A stretch of 64,000 bases of DNA from [Erwinia] mediterraneensis (GCF_900604315.1 NZ_LR026978.1:3296013-3360012); one strand, 5' to 3'; positions 1 through 8,455 are shown, counted from the stretch's first letter. The notes: generated by a model not told the origin, from the sequence alone. Numbers and translations: made by a program.

Positions 1-57
1 CTTTTTATCTTTTGTTTGTTTTCTTTTTTCTTTTTTTTTTTTTTTTTTTTTTTTTTT
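1..57. other. Poly-T sequencing artefact at contig end
   Basis: Almost pure T with scattered C, G and A. It directly precedes a P7 adapter. In reverse complement this is the poly-A tail that Illumina reads give after running past the end of the adapter. It is not genomic DNA. Confidence 0.95.
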
Positions 58-123
58 CAAGCAGAAGACGGCATACGAGATCATGCCTAGTCTCGTGGGC
101 TCGGAGATGTGTATAAGAGACAG
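58..123 (+). other. Illumina P7 / Nextera adapter contamination
   Basis: Bases 58-81 are the P7 flow-cell sequence, 82-89 (CATGCCTA) an 8-base i7 index matching Nextera N706, and 90-123 the Nextera read-2 adapter, whose last 19 bases (105-123) are the Tn5 mosaic end. Genomic sequence starts at 124. The mosaic end is a library-preparation residue, not a natural transposon. Confidence 0.98.
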
Positions 124-283
124 ATCTGTTTGTTTAGACATGATCTGCTGCTCCCTTTTAGCGGTTCAGGTTTCAGCATTAACTATAGAACAGCGTCATG
201 CATACGCCTGCTAAAGCCAGGGATATAACGAAAAACGCAGCCGGAAGCGTCAGAAGAGGCGGAAAAAGGAGAAAAAGCGGGAG

Positions 284-312
284 AAAACAGCAGGCACAGA
301 CGCGCCTGCTGT
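284..312 (-). terminator. Terminator of tcyP
   Basis: On the minus strand a 9-bp perfect stem (ACAGCAGGC paired with GCCTGCTGT, 8-base loop) is followed by TTTTCTC. It lies 17 bases beyond the tcyP stop. Bases 124-283 upstream of it show no gene I can support. Confidence 0.8.
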
Positions 313-328
313 CAGGGTAGTGAGTGGC

Positions 329-1720
329 TTAGCGGTGCGCCAGCTCACCGGTTTCGTCGCTGTTGAGCACTTTGCGATCGGTCAGACCCAGCCAGCGACT
401 GGTCAGCGAACCGGCAGTCATGGCACCGTTCACGTTCAGAGCGGTACGTCCCATATCAATCAGCGGTTCGATGGAGATCAGCAGTGCCACCAGCGTGACC
501 GGCAGTCCCAGAGTGGGCAGCACGATCAGCGCAGCAAAGGTTGCACCGCCGCCGACGCCCGCCACCCCGGCTGAGCTCAGGGTCACGATCCCTACCAGCG
601 TCGCAATCCACAGCGGATCGAAGGGGTTAATGCCCACGGTAGGGGCTACCATCACCGCCAGCATGGTGGGATAAAGCCCGGCGCAGCCGTTCTGCCCGAT
701 GGTCGCGCCAAAGGAGGCGGAGAAGCTGGCGATCGATTCCGGCACGCCCAGGCGACGCGTCTGCGTTTCCACGTTCAGCGGAATACTGGCGGCGCTGGAG
801 CGGCTGGTAAAGGCGAAGGTGATCACCGGCCAGACTTTCTGGAAGAAGCGCAGCGGATTGATGCCGTTCAGCGACAGCAGCAGGGCATGGACTCCAAACA
901 TAATGGCGAGGCCAAGGTAGGAGGCGACTACAAAGCTGCCCAGCTTGATAATATCCTGCAGGTTGGAGCCCGCGACCACTTTGGTCATCAGCGCCAGTAC
1001 GCCGTAAGGGGTGAGTTTCATCACCAGACGCACCAGTTTCATCACCCAGGACTGCAGCGTATCGATTGCCAGCAGTACGCGTTCGCCTTTCACTGTATCG
1101 TCTTTTAATAACTGCAGTGCCGCGACGCCGAGAAAGGCAGCGAAAATCACCACGCTGATAATCGAGGTCGGGCTGGCACCAGTCATCTCAGCGAAGGGGT
1201 TTTTCGGAATGAACGACAGCAGCAGCTGCGGCACCGTCAGGTCAGCCACTTTGCCCACGTAATTGTTTTGCAGCGCATTCAGGCGTGCTGTTTCCTGCGC
1301 GCCCTGAACCAGACCCTCTGCGCTGAGGCCAAACAGTGCGGTGACAAAGACCCCCACCAGCGCGGCGATCGCGGTGGTGAACAGCAGGACGCCAATGGTG
1401 AGCACGCTGATTTTACCCAGCGAGGCGGCGCTGTGCAGACGTGCAACCGCGCTGAGAATCGAGGCAAACACCAGCGGCATTACAATCATCTGCAGCAGTT
1501 GCACATAACCGCTACCGACAATGTTAAACCAGCTGATGGATGCGGCGACAGTGGCATTCTCCGCGCCATAGATCAGCTGCAGCGCCAGGCCAAACAGCAC
1601 GCCCAGCACCAGACCAAACAGCACTTTTTTCGACAGGCTCCATGTCGTACGGCCGGTGCGTGACACCAGCAATAACAGCGCCACAAAGGCGACAATATTA
1701 AGAATGAGGGGAAGATTCAT
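329..1720 (-). CDS. tcyP: L-cystine:cation symporter TcyP
   Basis: A 463-residue multi-pass inner-membrane protein of the dicarboxylate/amino acid:cation symporter family (E. coli TcyP/YdjN, same length). It imports cystine as a sulfur source. The family hallmarks are seen: the serine-rich re-entrant loop [10 protein letters not shown] in the middle and the [10 protein letters not shown] and [13 protein letters not shown] stretches near the C-terminus. An upstream in-frame start at 1759 would add 13 residues. I chose 1720 because it gives the family N-terminus MNLPLIL and has GGAGAG just before it. It lies downstream of ydjM in the same direction, as in E. coli. In E. coli it is controlled by CysB, but I did not identify a CysB site here. 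Confidence 0.95.
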   Translation of the reverse strand: MNLPLILNIVAFVALLLLVSRTGRTTWSLSKKVLFGLVLGVLFGLALQLIYGAENATVAASISWFNIVGSGYVQLLQMIVMPLVFASILSAVARLHSAASLGKISVLTIGVLLFTTAIAALVGVFVTALFGLSAEGLVQGAQETARLNALQNNYVGKVADLTVPQLLLSFIPKNPFAEMTGASPTSIISVVIFAAFLGVAALQLLKDDTVKGERVLLAIDTLQSWVMKLVRLVMKLTPYGVLALMTKVVAGSNLQDIIKLGSFVVASYLGLAIMFGVHALLLSLNGINPLRFFQKVWPVITFAFTSRSSAASIPLNVETQTRRLGVPESIASFSASFGATIGQNGCAGLYPTMLAVMVAPTVGINPFDPLWIATLVGIVTLSSAGVAGVGGGATFAALIVLPTLGLPVTLVALLISIEPLIDMGRTALNVNGAMTAGSLTSRWLGLTDRKVLNSDETGELAHR

Positions 1721-1884
1721 TCTGTCTCTCCAAAAGTTGAAACCCCCGTCCGCTGACAAGCGCAGCGATAACAGGGGCAGATAAAGGTTCCGTCAAAGCG
1801 GAATGGCGGCATGGTAACAGCTGACGCGCGGCAGGCTTATATTCAAATGGTATGGCATATAACCTGATGTGCTAAGAGATGCTT

Positions 1885-2475
1885 TTAACGTGCTGTTTGC
1901 GCGCTAATAAAGCGGCTGACATCATTCTGCAGTGAATTGAACAGCGACGCCGGCCAGCCGCTGGCGCTGAACAGCGGCGTTTCCGCCGGAAACCACAGAG
2001 CAAAGCCGACCAGCGCCAGACACAGGGTCCGCTCCAGCTGATTGCCTTTCTGCGTTCTCAACAGTGGCAGGCGAAAGCGCCAGCGGCAGGGCCAGAGCAG
2101 GGGAACACCGGCGGGCGTCAGCATATCGGCCACAATATGGCTCAGATAGCCAAGGGTCATGCCCTGTAAAACATCTGCCGGGATCGGCCAGCTGGCGGGA
2201 ATGTTGATCTGCAACAGCCAGAGTCCGGCCGCCACCGCCAGTAAGCTGTGGGTAAAGCCACGATGACCAAAAGCGCGCGCGATGGGCACCGACAGCCATT
2301 TCAGCCGCTGGCCCAGCACCGATTTTGGATGATCAATATCCGGCAGCAGGCAGGTTAATAAAGTTGCGGGAACAAGATGCCACCAGTCAGCCTCCGCCAG
2401 CACCGGTGTTAACTCGGCGCGCCTGGCAAAAATCGCACTGGCAATAGCAAAAATTACATGGCCTTCGGCCGTCAT
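1885..2475 (-). CDS. ydjM: YdjM family inner-membrane metal-dependent hydrolase-like protein
   Basis: A 196-residue membrane protein of the YdjM/YfhO-like DUF457 family. Motifs seen are PDIDHPKS and GHRGFTHS near residues 40-75, with clustered His and Asp typical of the family's putative metal site, and the later HIVADMLTPAGVPLLWP. The start at 2475 gives the conserved N-terminus MTAEGHV; the upstream ATG at 2493 would add six residues. E. coli ydjM is a member of the SOS regulon, and a LexA-like box is present upstream here. The biochemical function is not established. Confidence 0.88.
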   Translation of the reverse strand: MTAEGHVIFAIASAIFARRAELTPVLAEADWWHLVPATLLTCLLPDIDHPKSVLGQRLKWLSVPIARAFGHRGFTHSLLAVAAGLWLLQINIPASWPIPADVLQGMTLGYLSHIVADMLTPAGVPLLWPCRWRFRLPLLRTQKGNQLERTLCLALVGFALWFPAETPLFSASGWPASLFNSLQNDVSRFISAQTAR

Positions 2476-2495
2476 GATAAAACCTGGCTGCAAAA

Positions 2496-2538
2496 CTGTC
2501 GATGCATCCAGTATAGGGATTTATCCAGTAAATGAGAA
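2496..2538 (-). promoter_or_regulatory. ydjM promoter with LexA-like box
   Basis: On the minus strand TTCTCA (2533-2538), a 17-base spacer and TATACT (2510-2515) form a promoter. Directly downstream, 2496-2511 reads CTGTCGATGCATCCAG on the plus strand, fitting the LexA pattern CTG-N10-CAG but with C instead of A in the right half. E. coli ydjM is LexA-controlled, which supports the call. Confidence 0.65.
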
Positions 2539-2584
2539 TATGTGACGCTGTAACGAAGCATGAATATCTGTGGCAGAAGGCGAA

Positions 2585-2608
2585 CAGCGGGCACCGTGGC
2601 GGTGCCCG
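2585..2608 (-). terminator. Hairpin downstream of kduD
   Basis: A perfect 9-bp stem (CGGGCACCG with CGGTGCCCG, 3-base loop) lies 11 bases past the kduD stop. The U-tract after it is poor, so termination may be incomplete. Confidence 0.5.
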
Positions 2609-2618
2609 TTAAGAGAGC

Positions 2619-3380
2619 TTAGCGCGCCAGCCAGCCGCCATCAACCGCCAGCGTATAACCATTCACATAATCAGCGGCCGGAGAGGCGAGAAAAACGATT
2701 GGGCCTTTCATATCGTCCGGCGTTCCCCAGCGTCCGGCAGGAATACGCTCCAGGATCGCTTCATTGCGCGCTTCATCGTTACGTAATTGCCCGGTATTAT
2801 TGGTTGCCATATAGCCTGGCGCAATGGCATTTACGTTGATGCCATATTGCGCCCACTCGTTAGCCATCAGGCGCGTCAGCCCCATGACCGCGCTCTTCGA
2901 GGCAGTATAAGAAGGCACGCGAATCCCGCCCTGGAACGACAGCATCGACGCGATATTAATGATCTTCCCCCCCTGGCCCTGCGCGATAAACTGACGCGCC
3001 ACCTGCTGGGAGAGGAAAAACAGCGTTTTGCTGTTGATATTCATGACATCGTCCCAGTCCTTCTCACTGAAATTCAGCGCATCCTCGCGGCGGATAATGC
3101 CAGCATTATTCACCAGAATGTCTATTTTTCCGGCGGCGGCAACGGCCTGCGTCACAATCTGCGCGGTCCGTGTCGCATCGGTCAGGTCGGCCTGGAACGG
3201 AAAGAAGCGTCGGCCCAGCGCTTGAATGCGTGTCTGCGTCTCCTCACTCCCGGCGCGGTTAACGCCGATAATGTCACATCCGGCCTCGGCCAGCGCCAGC
3301 GCCATTCCCTGGCCCAGGCCGGTATTGCAGCCGGTGACCAGCGCGATCTTCCCTTCCAGATTAAAGGCATTCAGTATCAT
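2619..3380 (-). CDS. kduD: 2-dehydro-3-deoxy-D-gluconate 5-dehydrogenase KduD
   Basis: A 253-residue short-chain dehydrogenase, equal in length to E. coli KduD. It reduces 2,5-diketo-3-deoxygluconate to 2-keto-3-deoxygluconate with NAD(P)H in breakdown of pectin and other uronate polymers. The cofactor motif TGCNTGLGQG is at residues 16-25, NNAG near 90 and the catalytic S...YTASK near 145-162. The C-terminus VNGYTLAVDGGWLAR is typical. It follows kduI by 18 bases, so the two form an operon read as kduI-kduD. No pectate lyase or oligogalacturonide transporter is in the window. Confidence 0.95.
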   Translation of the reverse strand: MILNAFNLEGKIALVTGCNTGLGQGMALALAEAGCDIIGVNRAGSEETQTRIQALGRRFFPFQADLTDATRTAQIVTQAVAAAGKIDILVNNAGIIRREDALNFSEKDWDDVMNINSKTLFFLSQQVARQFIAQGQGGKIINIASMLSFQGGIRVPSYTASKSAVMGLTRLMANEWAQYGINVNAIAPGYMATNNTGQLRNDEARNEAILERIPAGRWGTPDDMKGPIVFLASPAADYVNGYTLAVDGGWLAR

Positions 3381-3398
3381 GCTGTCTTCTCCTCCGGT

Positions 3399-4235
3399 TC
3401 AGCGTAATTCGCTGACTCTGACGTGATCCATGTCGTCGAATACCTGATTTTCACCTGTCATGCCCCAGATAAAGGTATAGCGTTTGGTGCCCACCCCGGC
3501 GTGGATCGACCAGCTGGGCGAGATCACCGCCTGTTCATTATGCACCAGCAGATGACGTGTCTCCTGCGGCTCTCCCATCATATGGAACACGGCGGTTTCC
3601 TCATCCATATCGAAATAGAAGTAGACCTCCATGCGGCGCTCATGAGTATGACAGGGCATGGTGTTCCACAGGCTGCCTTCTTCCAGTTTGGTCAGCCCCA
3701 TGGTGAGCTGGCAGGTGGGCAACACAGCCGGCACGATAAATTTGTTAATGGTACGGCGGTTCGAGGTGGCCGGATCGCCAAGCGTAGTGGGAGAAGCTTC
3801 CGCCAGGGTGATTTTTTTGTCCGGGTAGGTGGTATGCGCCGGGGCGCTGTTGTAATAAAATTTGGCGGGCTGCTGCGCATGGGCGCTGCGAAATACCACC
3901 GACTGCGCCCCTTTACCAACATACAGCGCCTCTTCATGACCAATTTCCCAGGTCTTGCCATCCACTTCAATCAGGCCCGGGCCGCCAATGTTGATTACCC
4001 CCAGTTCACGCCGCTCCAGGAAGTAGCTGACACCCAGCTGCTGGCCCACTTCGCTGCCGATGGTTACGCTCTGCTGCACAGGCATCACGCCACCGATAAT
4101 AATGCGGTCGATGTGACTGTAGGTCATGGTATAGCTGTCGGCGACGAAAACCTTTTCGATCATGAATTCGCGGCGTAAACCGGCGGTATCCAGTTGCCTG
4201 GCGTGATCGCTGTGAATGCTTTGACGAATATCCAT
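3399..4235 (-). CDS. kduI: 5-dehydro-4-deoxy-D-glucuronate isomerase KduI
   Basis: A 278-residue cupin-type isomerase, same length as E. coli KduI. It converts 5-keto-4-deoxyuronate to 2,5-diketo-3-deoxygluconate, the step before KduD. The metal-binding region is seen as [16 protein letters not shown], with another conserved block [31 protein letters not shown] at the C-terminus (given in two parts: [11 protein letters not shown] and FDDMDH are the key anchors). Start 4235 gives MDIRQSIHS with AGAGAGGT before it; 4292 would add 19 non-conserved residues. It is the first gene of a two-gene operon and has a KdgR operator 88 bases upstream. Confidence 0.95.
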   Translation of the reverse strand: MDIRQSIHSDHARQLDTAGLRREFMIEKVFVADSYTMTYSHIDRIIIGGVMPVQQSVTIGSEVGQQLGVSYFLERRELGVINIGGPGLIEVDGKTWEIGHEEALYVGKGAQSVVFRSAHAQQPAKFYYNSAPAHTTYPDKKITLAEASPTTLGDPATSNRRTINKFIVPAVLPTCQLTMGLTKLEEGSLWNTMPCHTHERRMEVYFYFDMDEETAVFHMMGEPQETRHLLVHNEQAVISPSWSIHAGVGTKRYTFIWGMTGENQVFDDMDHVRVSELR

Positions 4236-4322
4236 CTCAGACCTCTCTGCGGATTGATGACTGAATCGCCCGGTTGGGGCGTGTTGAAGCATCTTAGGCA
4301 GCCTGGTACATCAATTCAATAA

Positions 4323-4343
4323 AAATGAAACAACGTTTTATTT
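4323..4343 (-). promoter_or_regulatory. KdgR operator upstream of kduI-kduD
   Basis: The 21-base site has core TGAAAC-AAC-GTTTTA flanked by AAA and TTT, which fits the KdgR consensus TRAAAY-RNY-RTTTYA at every position. KdgR is the pectin-catabolism repressor of Erwinia and relatives. The kdgR gene itself is not in the window. Confidence 0.8.
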
Positions 4344-4385
4344 GTTTTGCAGGCGCGATCAAACCTTGCTGACAGAGTGGAGGTG

Positions 4386-4408
4386 AAAGCTCGCCGCAGG
4401 CGGCGAGC
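4386..4408 (-). terminator. Hairpin downstream of hxpB
   Basis: An 8-bp perfect stem (GCTCGCCG with CGGCGAGC, 4-base loop) on the minus strand, followed by only TTTC. It lies 13 bases past the hxpB stop. Probable but weak intrinsic terminator. Confidence 0.5.
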
Positions 4409-4421
4409 CAGGCAGGGCGTT

Positions 4422-5090
4422 TTACAGACCCAGATGGGCAGGGGTAAGCGCCTGCAGCGAGTCGAGCCGGGCGTTCGCCAGCGACCAGCGCGCATCATCA
4501 CGATGCTCCGCCGCCGGTACAACTATCGAGCGCATACGCGCCGCTTTACAGGCGATCATGCCGTTAAACGAGTCTTCCAGCGCGACGCAGTTGAGTGGAT
4601 CGATGCCCAGCTTTGCGGCAGCATCCAGATAGACCTGCGGGTGCGGTTTGCTGTACGGCAGGGCTTCGGCTGAAGCGAGGGCCGAAAAGTAGTGGCGCAG
4701 ATTGAACATCTCCAGCACGCGCTCCAGCATCGCCAGCGGTGAGGCGGAAGCCAGCGCAATTTTCAGGCCCTGCTGCTGACAGAGCGCAAGCGCATGCTCA
4801 ACGCCGGGCAGCAGCGGACGCGTTTCCTCTACCAGCGTCAGCGCACGGGCGATAACCCGCGCCGTCACTTCCTGCTGGCTCGGTCCGTTCCACGGCAGGG
4901 TTTCGTACCACATCCGCACCACCTGGTCGATGCGTAATCCCAGTGTGTCCGGCAACTCATGACGACGGGAAACATCAACCCCGAGGGCAGACAGGACTTC
5001 CCGCTCCGCCTGATCCCACAGCGGCTCAGAATCAATAAGCAAACCGTCCATATCAAAAATAGCGGCAAGAACAGGGCGTTGAAATGACAT
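4422..5090 (-). CDS. hxpB: Hexitol phosphatase HxpB (HAD family)
   Basis: A 222-residue haloacid-dehalogenase-like phosphatase, same length as E. coli HxpB (YniC). It hydrolyses sugar and hexitol phosphates, including 2-deoxyglucose 6-phosphate. Motif I is FDMDGLLIDSE (nucleophile Asp13, acid/base Asp15), motif II is the ASAS segment, motif III the Lys in YSKPHP and motif IV LEDSFNG. It is transcribed away from yniB, with a 151-base gap between the starts, as in E. coli. Confidence 0.93.
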   Translation of the reverse strand: MSFQRPVLAAIFDMDGLLIDSEPLWDQAEREVLSALGVDVSRRHELPDTLGLRIDQVVRMWYETLPWNGPSQQEVTARVIARALTLVEETRPLLPGVEHALALCQQQGLKIALASASPLAMLERVLEMFNLRHYFSALASAEALPYSKPHPQVYLDAAAKLGIDPLNCVALEDSFNGMIACKAARMRSIVVPAAEHRDDARWSLANARLDSLQALTPAHLGL

Positions 5091-5241
5091 ACAGAGGCTC
5101 CATGTAAGATTTCCGTTACCTTAGCACGGATAAGGGAGGAGAAGGCAGTGCCTGGCTTTTACGCAGCTCTCTCTTTTTCCAGGAAAAAACAGACCGGGGC
5201 AGGTAGACTTACAGCGTAACTTTACAGGTCAAGGAGACACC

Positions 5242-5778
5242 ATGACATACCAACAGGCTGGCCGCATTGCCATCCTTAAGCGCGTGGCTGGCTGGGTCGT
5301 TTTTATCCCGGCGCTGTTGTCCACGCTGATTTCACTGCTCAGCTTTATGTTCAAACACAGCGAGAAACAGCCGGGCATTAATGCGGTGCTGCTCGATTTT
5401 ATCCATGTCATTATCGATATGATCCGCTTTAATACGACCTTCCTCGATTTTTTCTGGCGTCACTCGCCGGTGCCGGAGTTCCGGGGAGAGGCCAATGTCG
5501 GGTTCTGGATTATCTACATCCTGATTTTTGTCGGGCTGGCGCTGCAGGCGTCGGGTGCACGCATGTGGCGTCAGTCACGTCATATCAAAGAAGGCATTGA
5601 AGACCAGCTGATTATTGAACAGGCAAAGGGGAGCGAAGGGCGTACCCGACAGCTGCTCGAGGAGAAAATTCGGGTGCCAAATCACACCATCCTGCTGCAG
5701 ATTTTCCCGCTCTATATTCTTCCCGTCGTGATCGCCCTGATCGGCTATTTCGTACTGTCGCTGCTCGGCTTTCTGTAA
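5242..5778 (+). CDS. yniB: YniB family inner-membrane protein
   Basis: A 178-residue protein of unknown function, same length as E. coli YniB. Three hydrophobic segments are visible: about residues 15-37, 88-104 and 152-177. Between the second and third is a charged cytosolic-looking stretch (about 107-145). A good Shine-Dalgarno (AAGGAG) precedes the ATG. It ends four bases before the convergent yniA stop. No reaction or partner is known to me. Confidence 0.88.
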   Translation: MTYQQAGRIAILKRVAGWVVFIPALLSTLISLLSFMFKHSEKQPGINAVLLDFIHVIIDMIRFNTTFLDFFWRHSPVPEFRGEANVGFWIIYILIFVGLALQASGARMWRQSRHIKEGIEDQLIIEQAKGSEGRTRQLLEEKIRVPNHTILLQIFPLYILPVVIALIGYFVLSLLGFL

Positions 5779-5782
5779 CGGG

Positions 5783-6676
5783 TCAGGCCTGTTCGGCCTG
5801 ACTCATCCCCGCCTGATCCCGGCTAAGCAGCTGGCCTACCGCCAGCTGCGCTTCTTCCGTCCAGCTGCCGCCAAAGACATTGGCGCGATTAAGCAGATAG
5901 TAGAGCTGATACACCGGCTGACGCTGAGAGAAACCGGCGGGCAGCGGCCAGACAGCATGATATCCCTCATAAATCTGGCGTGGCAGATGGCTGTACCAGC
6001 TCAGCATCGCCAGATCGCACTCGCGGTCGCCCCAGTAGCAGGCGGGATCGAAAATCCACGGGCCTGCCTGGCTGCCCGCGCAGTTAGCCGGCCAGAGATC
6101 GCCATGCAGCAGAGAAGGTTGAGGATGGTGGCTGCTGAGCGCGCGCTGCACGCAGTCGACAATCAGATCGATATCGCCATAGTGAATATTTTTTTCAGCG
6201 GCCAGCTGCAGCTGCCAGCCGATGCGCTGCTCAGCAAAAAAAAATGACCAGCGACGCAGCCAGCTGTTGGGTTGGGGGGAGGTGGTGATATTGTTGTCGA
6301 AATCGAGGCCAAACTGCGGCTGTTCGCTCCACTGATGCAGATGCGCCAGCTGCTGGCCAAGCTGAAAGGCGGCGGCGGCGTCCAGCGGTTGCGGCGCGAT
6401 ATATTCCAGCAGCAGAAAGCTGTAGTCACGGTCATAACCAACGCCATACACTTTGGGAACGCGCACGGTATGGGTTCGCGCCAGCAGTTCCAGCTGCTCC
6501 GCTTCCCAGCTGAACAGGGAGAGTTTGTCGCGATCGTTACATTTGACAAAGATCTCCTGCTCGCCGTAACGAACCTTCCAGGCGGCATGGACCTCTCCTC
6601 CCGGCAGTTCCTCACGTCGGGTGATTTCGGCGCTGCCCAACTGCTCACTTAACAGACGACTAATGGCTGACCACAT
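5783..6676 (-). CDS. yniA: YniA family fructosamine/ketosamine kinase-like protein
   Basis: A 297-residue member of the fructosamine-3-kinase family (APH-like kinase fold). Such enzymes phosphorylate ketosamines and ribulosamines and so start repair of glycated proteins. The ATP-site lysine is probably in EIFVKCNDR near residue 44, the catalytic loop is HGDLWPANC near 190 and the metal-binding Asp is in FDPACYWGDRE. It is slightly longer than E. coli YniA (286) because of a Gln/Ala-rich C-terminal tail. It ends almost touching the convergent yniB. Confidence 0.9.
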   Translation of the reverse strand: MWSAISRLLSEQLGSAEITRREELPGGEVHAAWKVRYGEQEIFVKCNDRDKLSLFSWEAEQLELLARTHTVRVPKVYGVGYDRDYSFLLLEYIAPQPLDAAAAFQLGQQLAHLHQWSEQPQFGLDFDNNITTSPQPNSWLRRWSFFFAEQRIGWQLQLAAEKNIHYGDIDLIVDCVQRALSSHHPQPSLLHGDLWPANCAGSQAGPWIFDPACYWGDRECDLAMLSWYSHLPRQIYEGYHAVWPLPAGFSQRQPVYQLYYLLNRANVFGGSWTEEAQLAVGQLLSRDQAGMSQAEQA

Positions 6677-6789
6677 CGGGTTGTCCTCTTTATTCGCTGC
6701 GTAAGATCGATTGTAACGCTTAAATATTCACCAAAATCACTGTTGCGTCCAGCCTGGCGACGCTTTTTATAAAACAAAGCGTTTCAGGC

Positions 6790-7074
6790 TTACGGTTTAA
6801 GAAACGCCTCCAGCGTCGTGACCTCTACTTCGGGCTTCTGGCCCAGCACCATTTCACCCAGCCTCGTAGCCTGTTGCGTAATCTCTTCGGCCGGTAACGC
6901 GCTCAGCAGACCATAGCTGTGGGTGCCCAGCTCGTGCGACTGGCCCACTTCGTCAGTCAGGGTGGTGGAAAAACCGCCGTTTACCATTGCGCTATCCAGT
7001 TCAAGAATATCGCTCAGGCCCTGATCATGAAAATGAAAGGTGACAATGTAACGTTTTACCTCGGCTGCACTCAT
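6790..7074 (-). CDS. ydiZ: YdiZ, GhoS-like small protein without a GhoT partner
   Basis: A 94-residue protein at the position of E. coli ydiZ, upstream of yniA in the same direction. By eye its pattern YIVTFHF...GGFSTTLTDEVG...YGLLSALPAEEI follows that of GhoS (YjdK), the endoribonuclease antitoxin of the type V GhoT/GhoS pair (YVVSFDY...FSSIVADEYG...ITTSLAASEI). GhoS has a ferredoxin-like, Cas2-like fold. The family link is my reading of the residues, not a search result. No short membrane toxin like GhoT (about 57 residues) is seen in the flanks, so it is an orphan. RNase activity is not shown for YdiZ. Confidence 0.72.
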   Translation of the reverse strand: MSAAEVKRYIVTFHFHDQGLSDILELDSAMVNGGFSTTLTDEVGQSHELGTHSYGLLSALPAEEITQQATRLGEMVLGQKPEVEVTTLEAFLKP

Positions 7075-7427
7075 GATATACCTCGTGGTTAAGTTACGCT
7101 GTCAGCGTAGACCATGGTCAAAATTTGAGCGAGAGTTGCGCATCAGAAACGCTAAAGCACGCGCTGAAAAGCGCTAAATCAAGGGAAATGAGGCACGCCG
7201 GGCTTCAGAAAATTCTTGTAGCAATTTGGCTGCATTTTTATTACCTGCCTCTTATAATGCGCGCCGGGAATGGGAACAATCCCATTCCAGAGCCTGAAGC
7301 AGCGGGATGCCGGGTTTTTGGCGCGATTAAACATTTTTTTACAATAGTCACCATAAAGGGCATTGATCGGCCGGTAAAACCCTTCAGACTCTTCGTGTTT
7401 TTAAACTTGTCGTACGGACCCATTTTA
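7075..7427. other. Intergenic region between ydiZ and ydiY (353 bases)
   Basis: It separates the divergent ydiZ and ydiY. A perfect TATAAT is at 7253-7258 on the plus strand, but no good -35 hexamer sits 16-18 bases before it. E. coli carries pfkB between ydiZ and ydiY; nothing resembling pfkB remains here. Confidence 0.6.
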
Positions 7428-8189
7428 ATGAAAGCGTTAACAAAGCTCTCTGCTGTTCTTTTGCTCTCTTCCGGAGCACTTTGTCACCAGGCATTAGCGG
7501 ATAACAACGTGTTTACGTCCATGGACGATCCTTCCAGCGCGAAGAAACCTTTTGAAGGTAGCGCGTCGGCCGGTTACCTGGCTCAAACGGGCAATACCAA
7601 AAGCTCCTCACTGACCGCGCAGACCAATATGACGTGGTATACCACCAATTACGCCTACAGCCTGTGGGGGAACGCGGCGAACACCTCTTCAAACGACGAG
7701 CGTTCATCCGAAACCTATAATGTCGGTGGTCGTACCCGCTACAATATGACCAGCAATGATTACCTGTTCGGCCAGGCGAGCTGGCTGAGCGACCGCTTCA
7801 ACGGTTATGACGCGCGTGATGTTCTGACCGCTGGTTACGGTCGTCAGATTCTGAATGGTCCAGTGCACTCGCTGCGTACTGAATTCGGTCCGGGCGTGCG
7901 TTATGATGATTTCCACGATGGCGGTCATGAAACCAAAGCGCTGGGCTACGGCGCGCTGAGCTACCAGTGGCAGCTTACCGACAACACCAAATTTATTCAG
8001 GGCGTTTCCGTGCTGAGCAGCTTTGATGACGATACCACCCTGAACTCTGAAACCGGATTGCAGGTGGCGATCAATGCTCACTTTGCGCTGAAGCTGGCGT
8101 ATAACGTAACCTGGAATAACAATCCGCCGGAATCTGCGCCGGATCGTACCGATACTAAAACTTCTGTGCTGCTCTCTTACGCTATGTAA
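7428..8189 (+). CDS. ydiY: YdiY, DUF481 outer-membrane beta-barrel protein
   Basis: A 253-residue protein of the DUF481 family (E. coli YdiY, 252). An N-terminal signal peptide is clear: MKALTKLSAVLLLSSGALCHQALA, cut near residue 24 (shown here in outline: Lys at 2 and 6, hydrophobic core 8-16, ALA at the cut). The rest alternates polar and hydrophobic residues with many aromatics and ends in a membrane-strand pattern VLLSYAM, as expected for an outer-membrane barrel. A longer reading from 7125 is open but would bury the signal peptide. Function unknown. Confidence 0.88.
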   Translation: MKALTKLSAVLLLSSGALCHQALADNNVFTSMDDPSSAKKPFEGSASAGYLAQTGNTKSSSLTAQTNMTWYTTNYAYSLWGNAANTSSNDERSSETYNVGGRTRYNMTSNDYLFGQASWLSDRFNGYDARDVLTAGYGRQILNGPVHSLRTEFGPGVRYDDFHDGGHETKALGYGALSYQWQLTDNTKFIQGVSVLSSFDDDTTLNSETGLQVAINAHFALKLAYNVTWNNNPPESAPDRTDTKTSVLLSYAM

Positions 8190-8216
8190 GGGCGCTGGCG
8201 CACCGCTATCACCGCT

Positions 8217-8255
8217 AAACCCGCAGCCGGAAATCGCTTCCGCTGCGGGTTTTTT
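8217..8255 (+). terminator. Terminator of ydiY
   Basis: An 11-base stem arm (AAACCCGCAGC) pairs with GCTGCGGGTTT and runs into a T-tract, 28 bases after the ydiY stop. Strong intrinsic terminator. Confidence 0.9.
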
Positions 8256-8413
8256 CTGTCCCTGTGACGGTGAAACAAGCAAAAAGTCACTGCTTTTCCG
8301 GGTTTTGCTGCTTCCGGAAAGCTGTTATTATTAACGCACAAAAATGCCTGGCGTCATTCCGACAATGTGGGTCTGACATTACGCCCGGCAGATTCTCACC
8401 ATCAATGTTGCAT

Positions 8414-8449
8414 GTAAGCTTTCGTGTGGCTTACCACTGCAATTAAGGA
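8414..8449 (+). promoter_or_regulatory. thrS translational operator hairpin and Shine-Dalgarno
   Basis: GTAAG (8414-8418) pairs with CTTAC (8430-8434) around a loop containing CGT at 8423-8425, the tRNA-Thr anticodon sequence. The Shine-Dalgarno TAAGGA is at 8444-8449. In E. coli, ThrRS binds such an anticodon-arm mimic in its own mRNA leader and blocks ribosome loading; the arrangement is kept here. Confidence 0.7.
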
Positions 8450-8455
8450 TATGAA

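Noticed and set aside
105..123. 19-base Tn5 mosaic end, as if a transposon boundary
   Set aside because: It is embedded in a complete Nextera adapter with index and P7 sequence, so it comes from library preparation.
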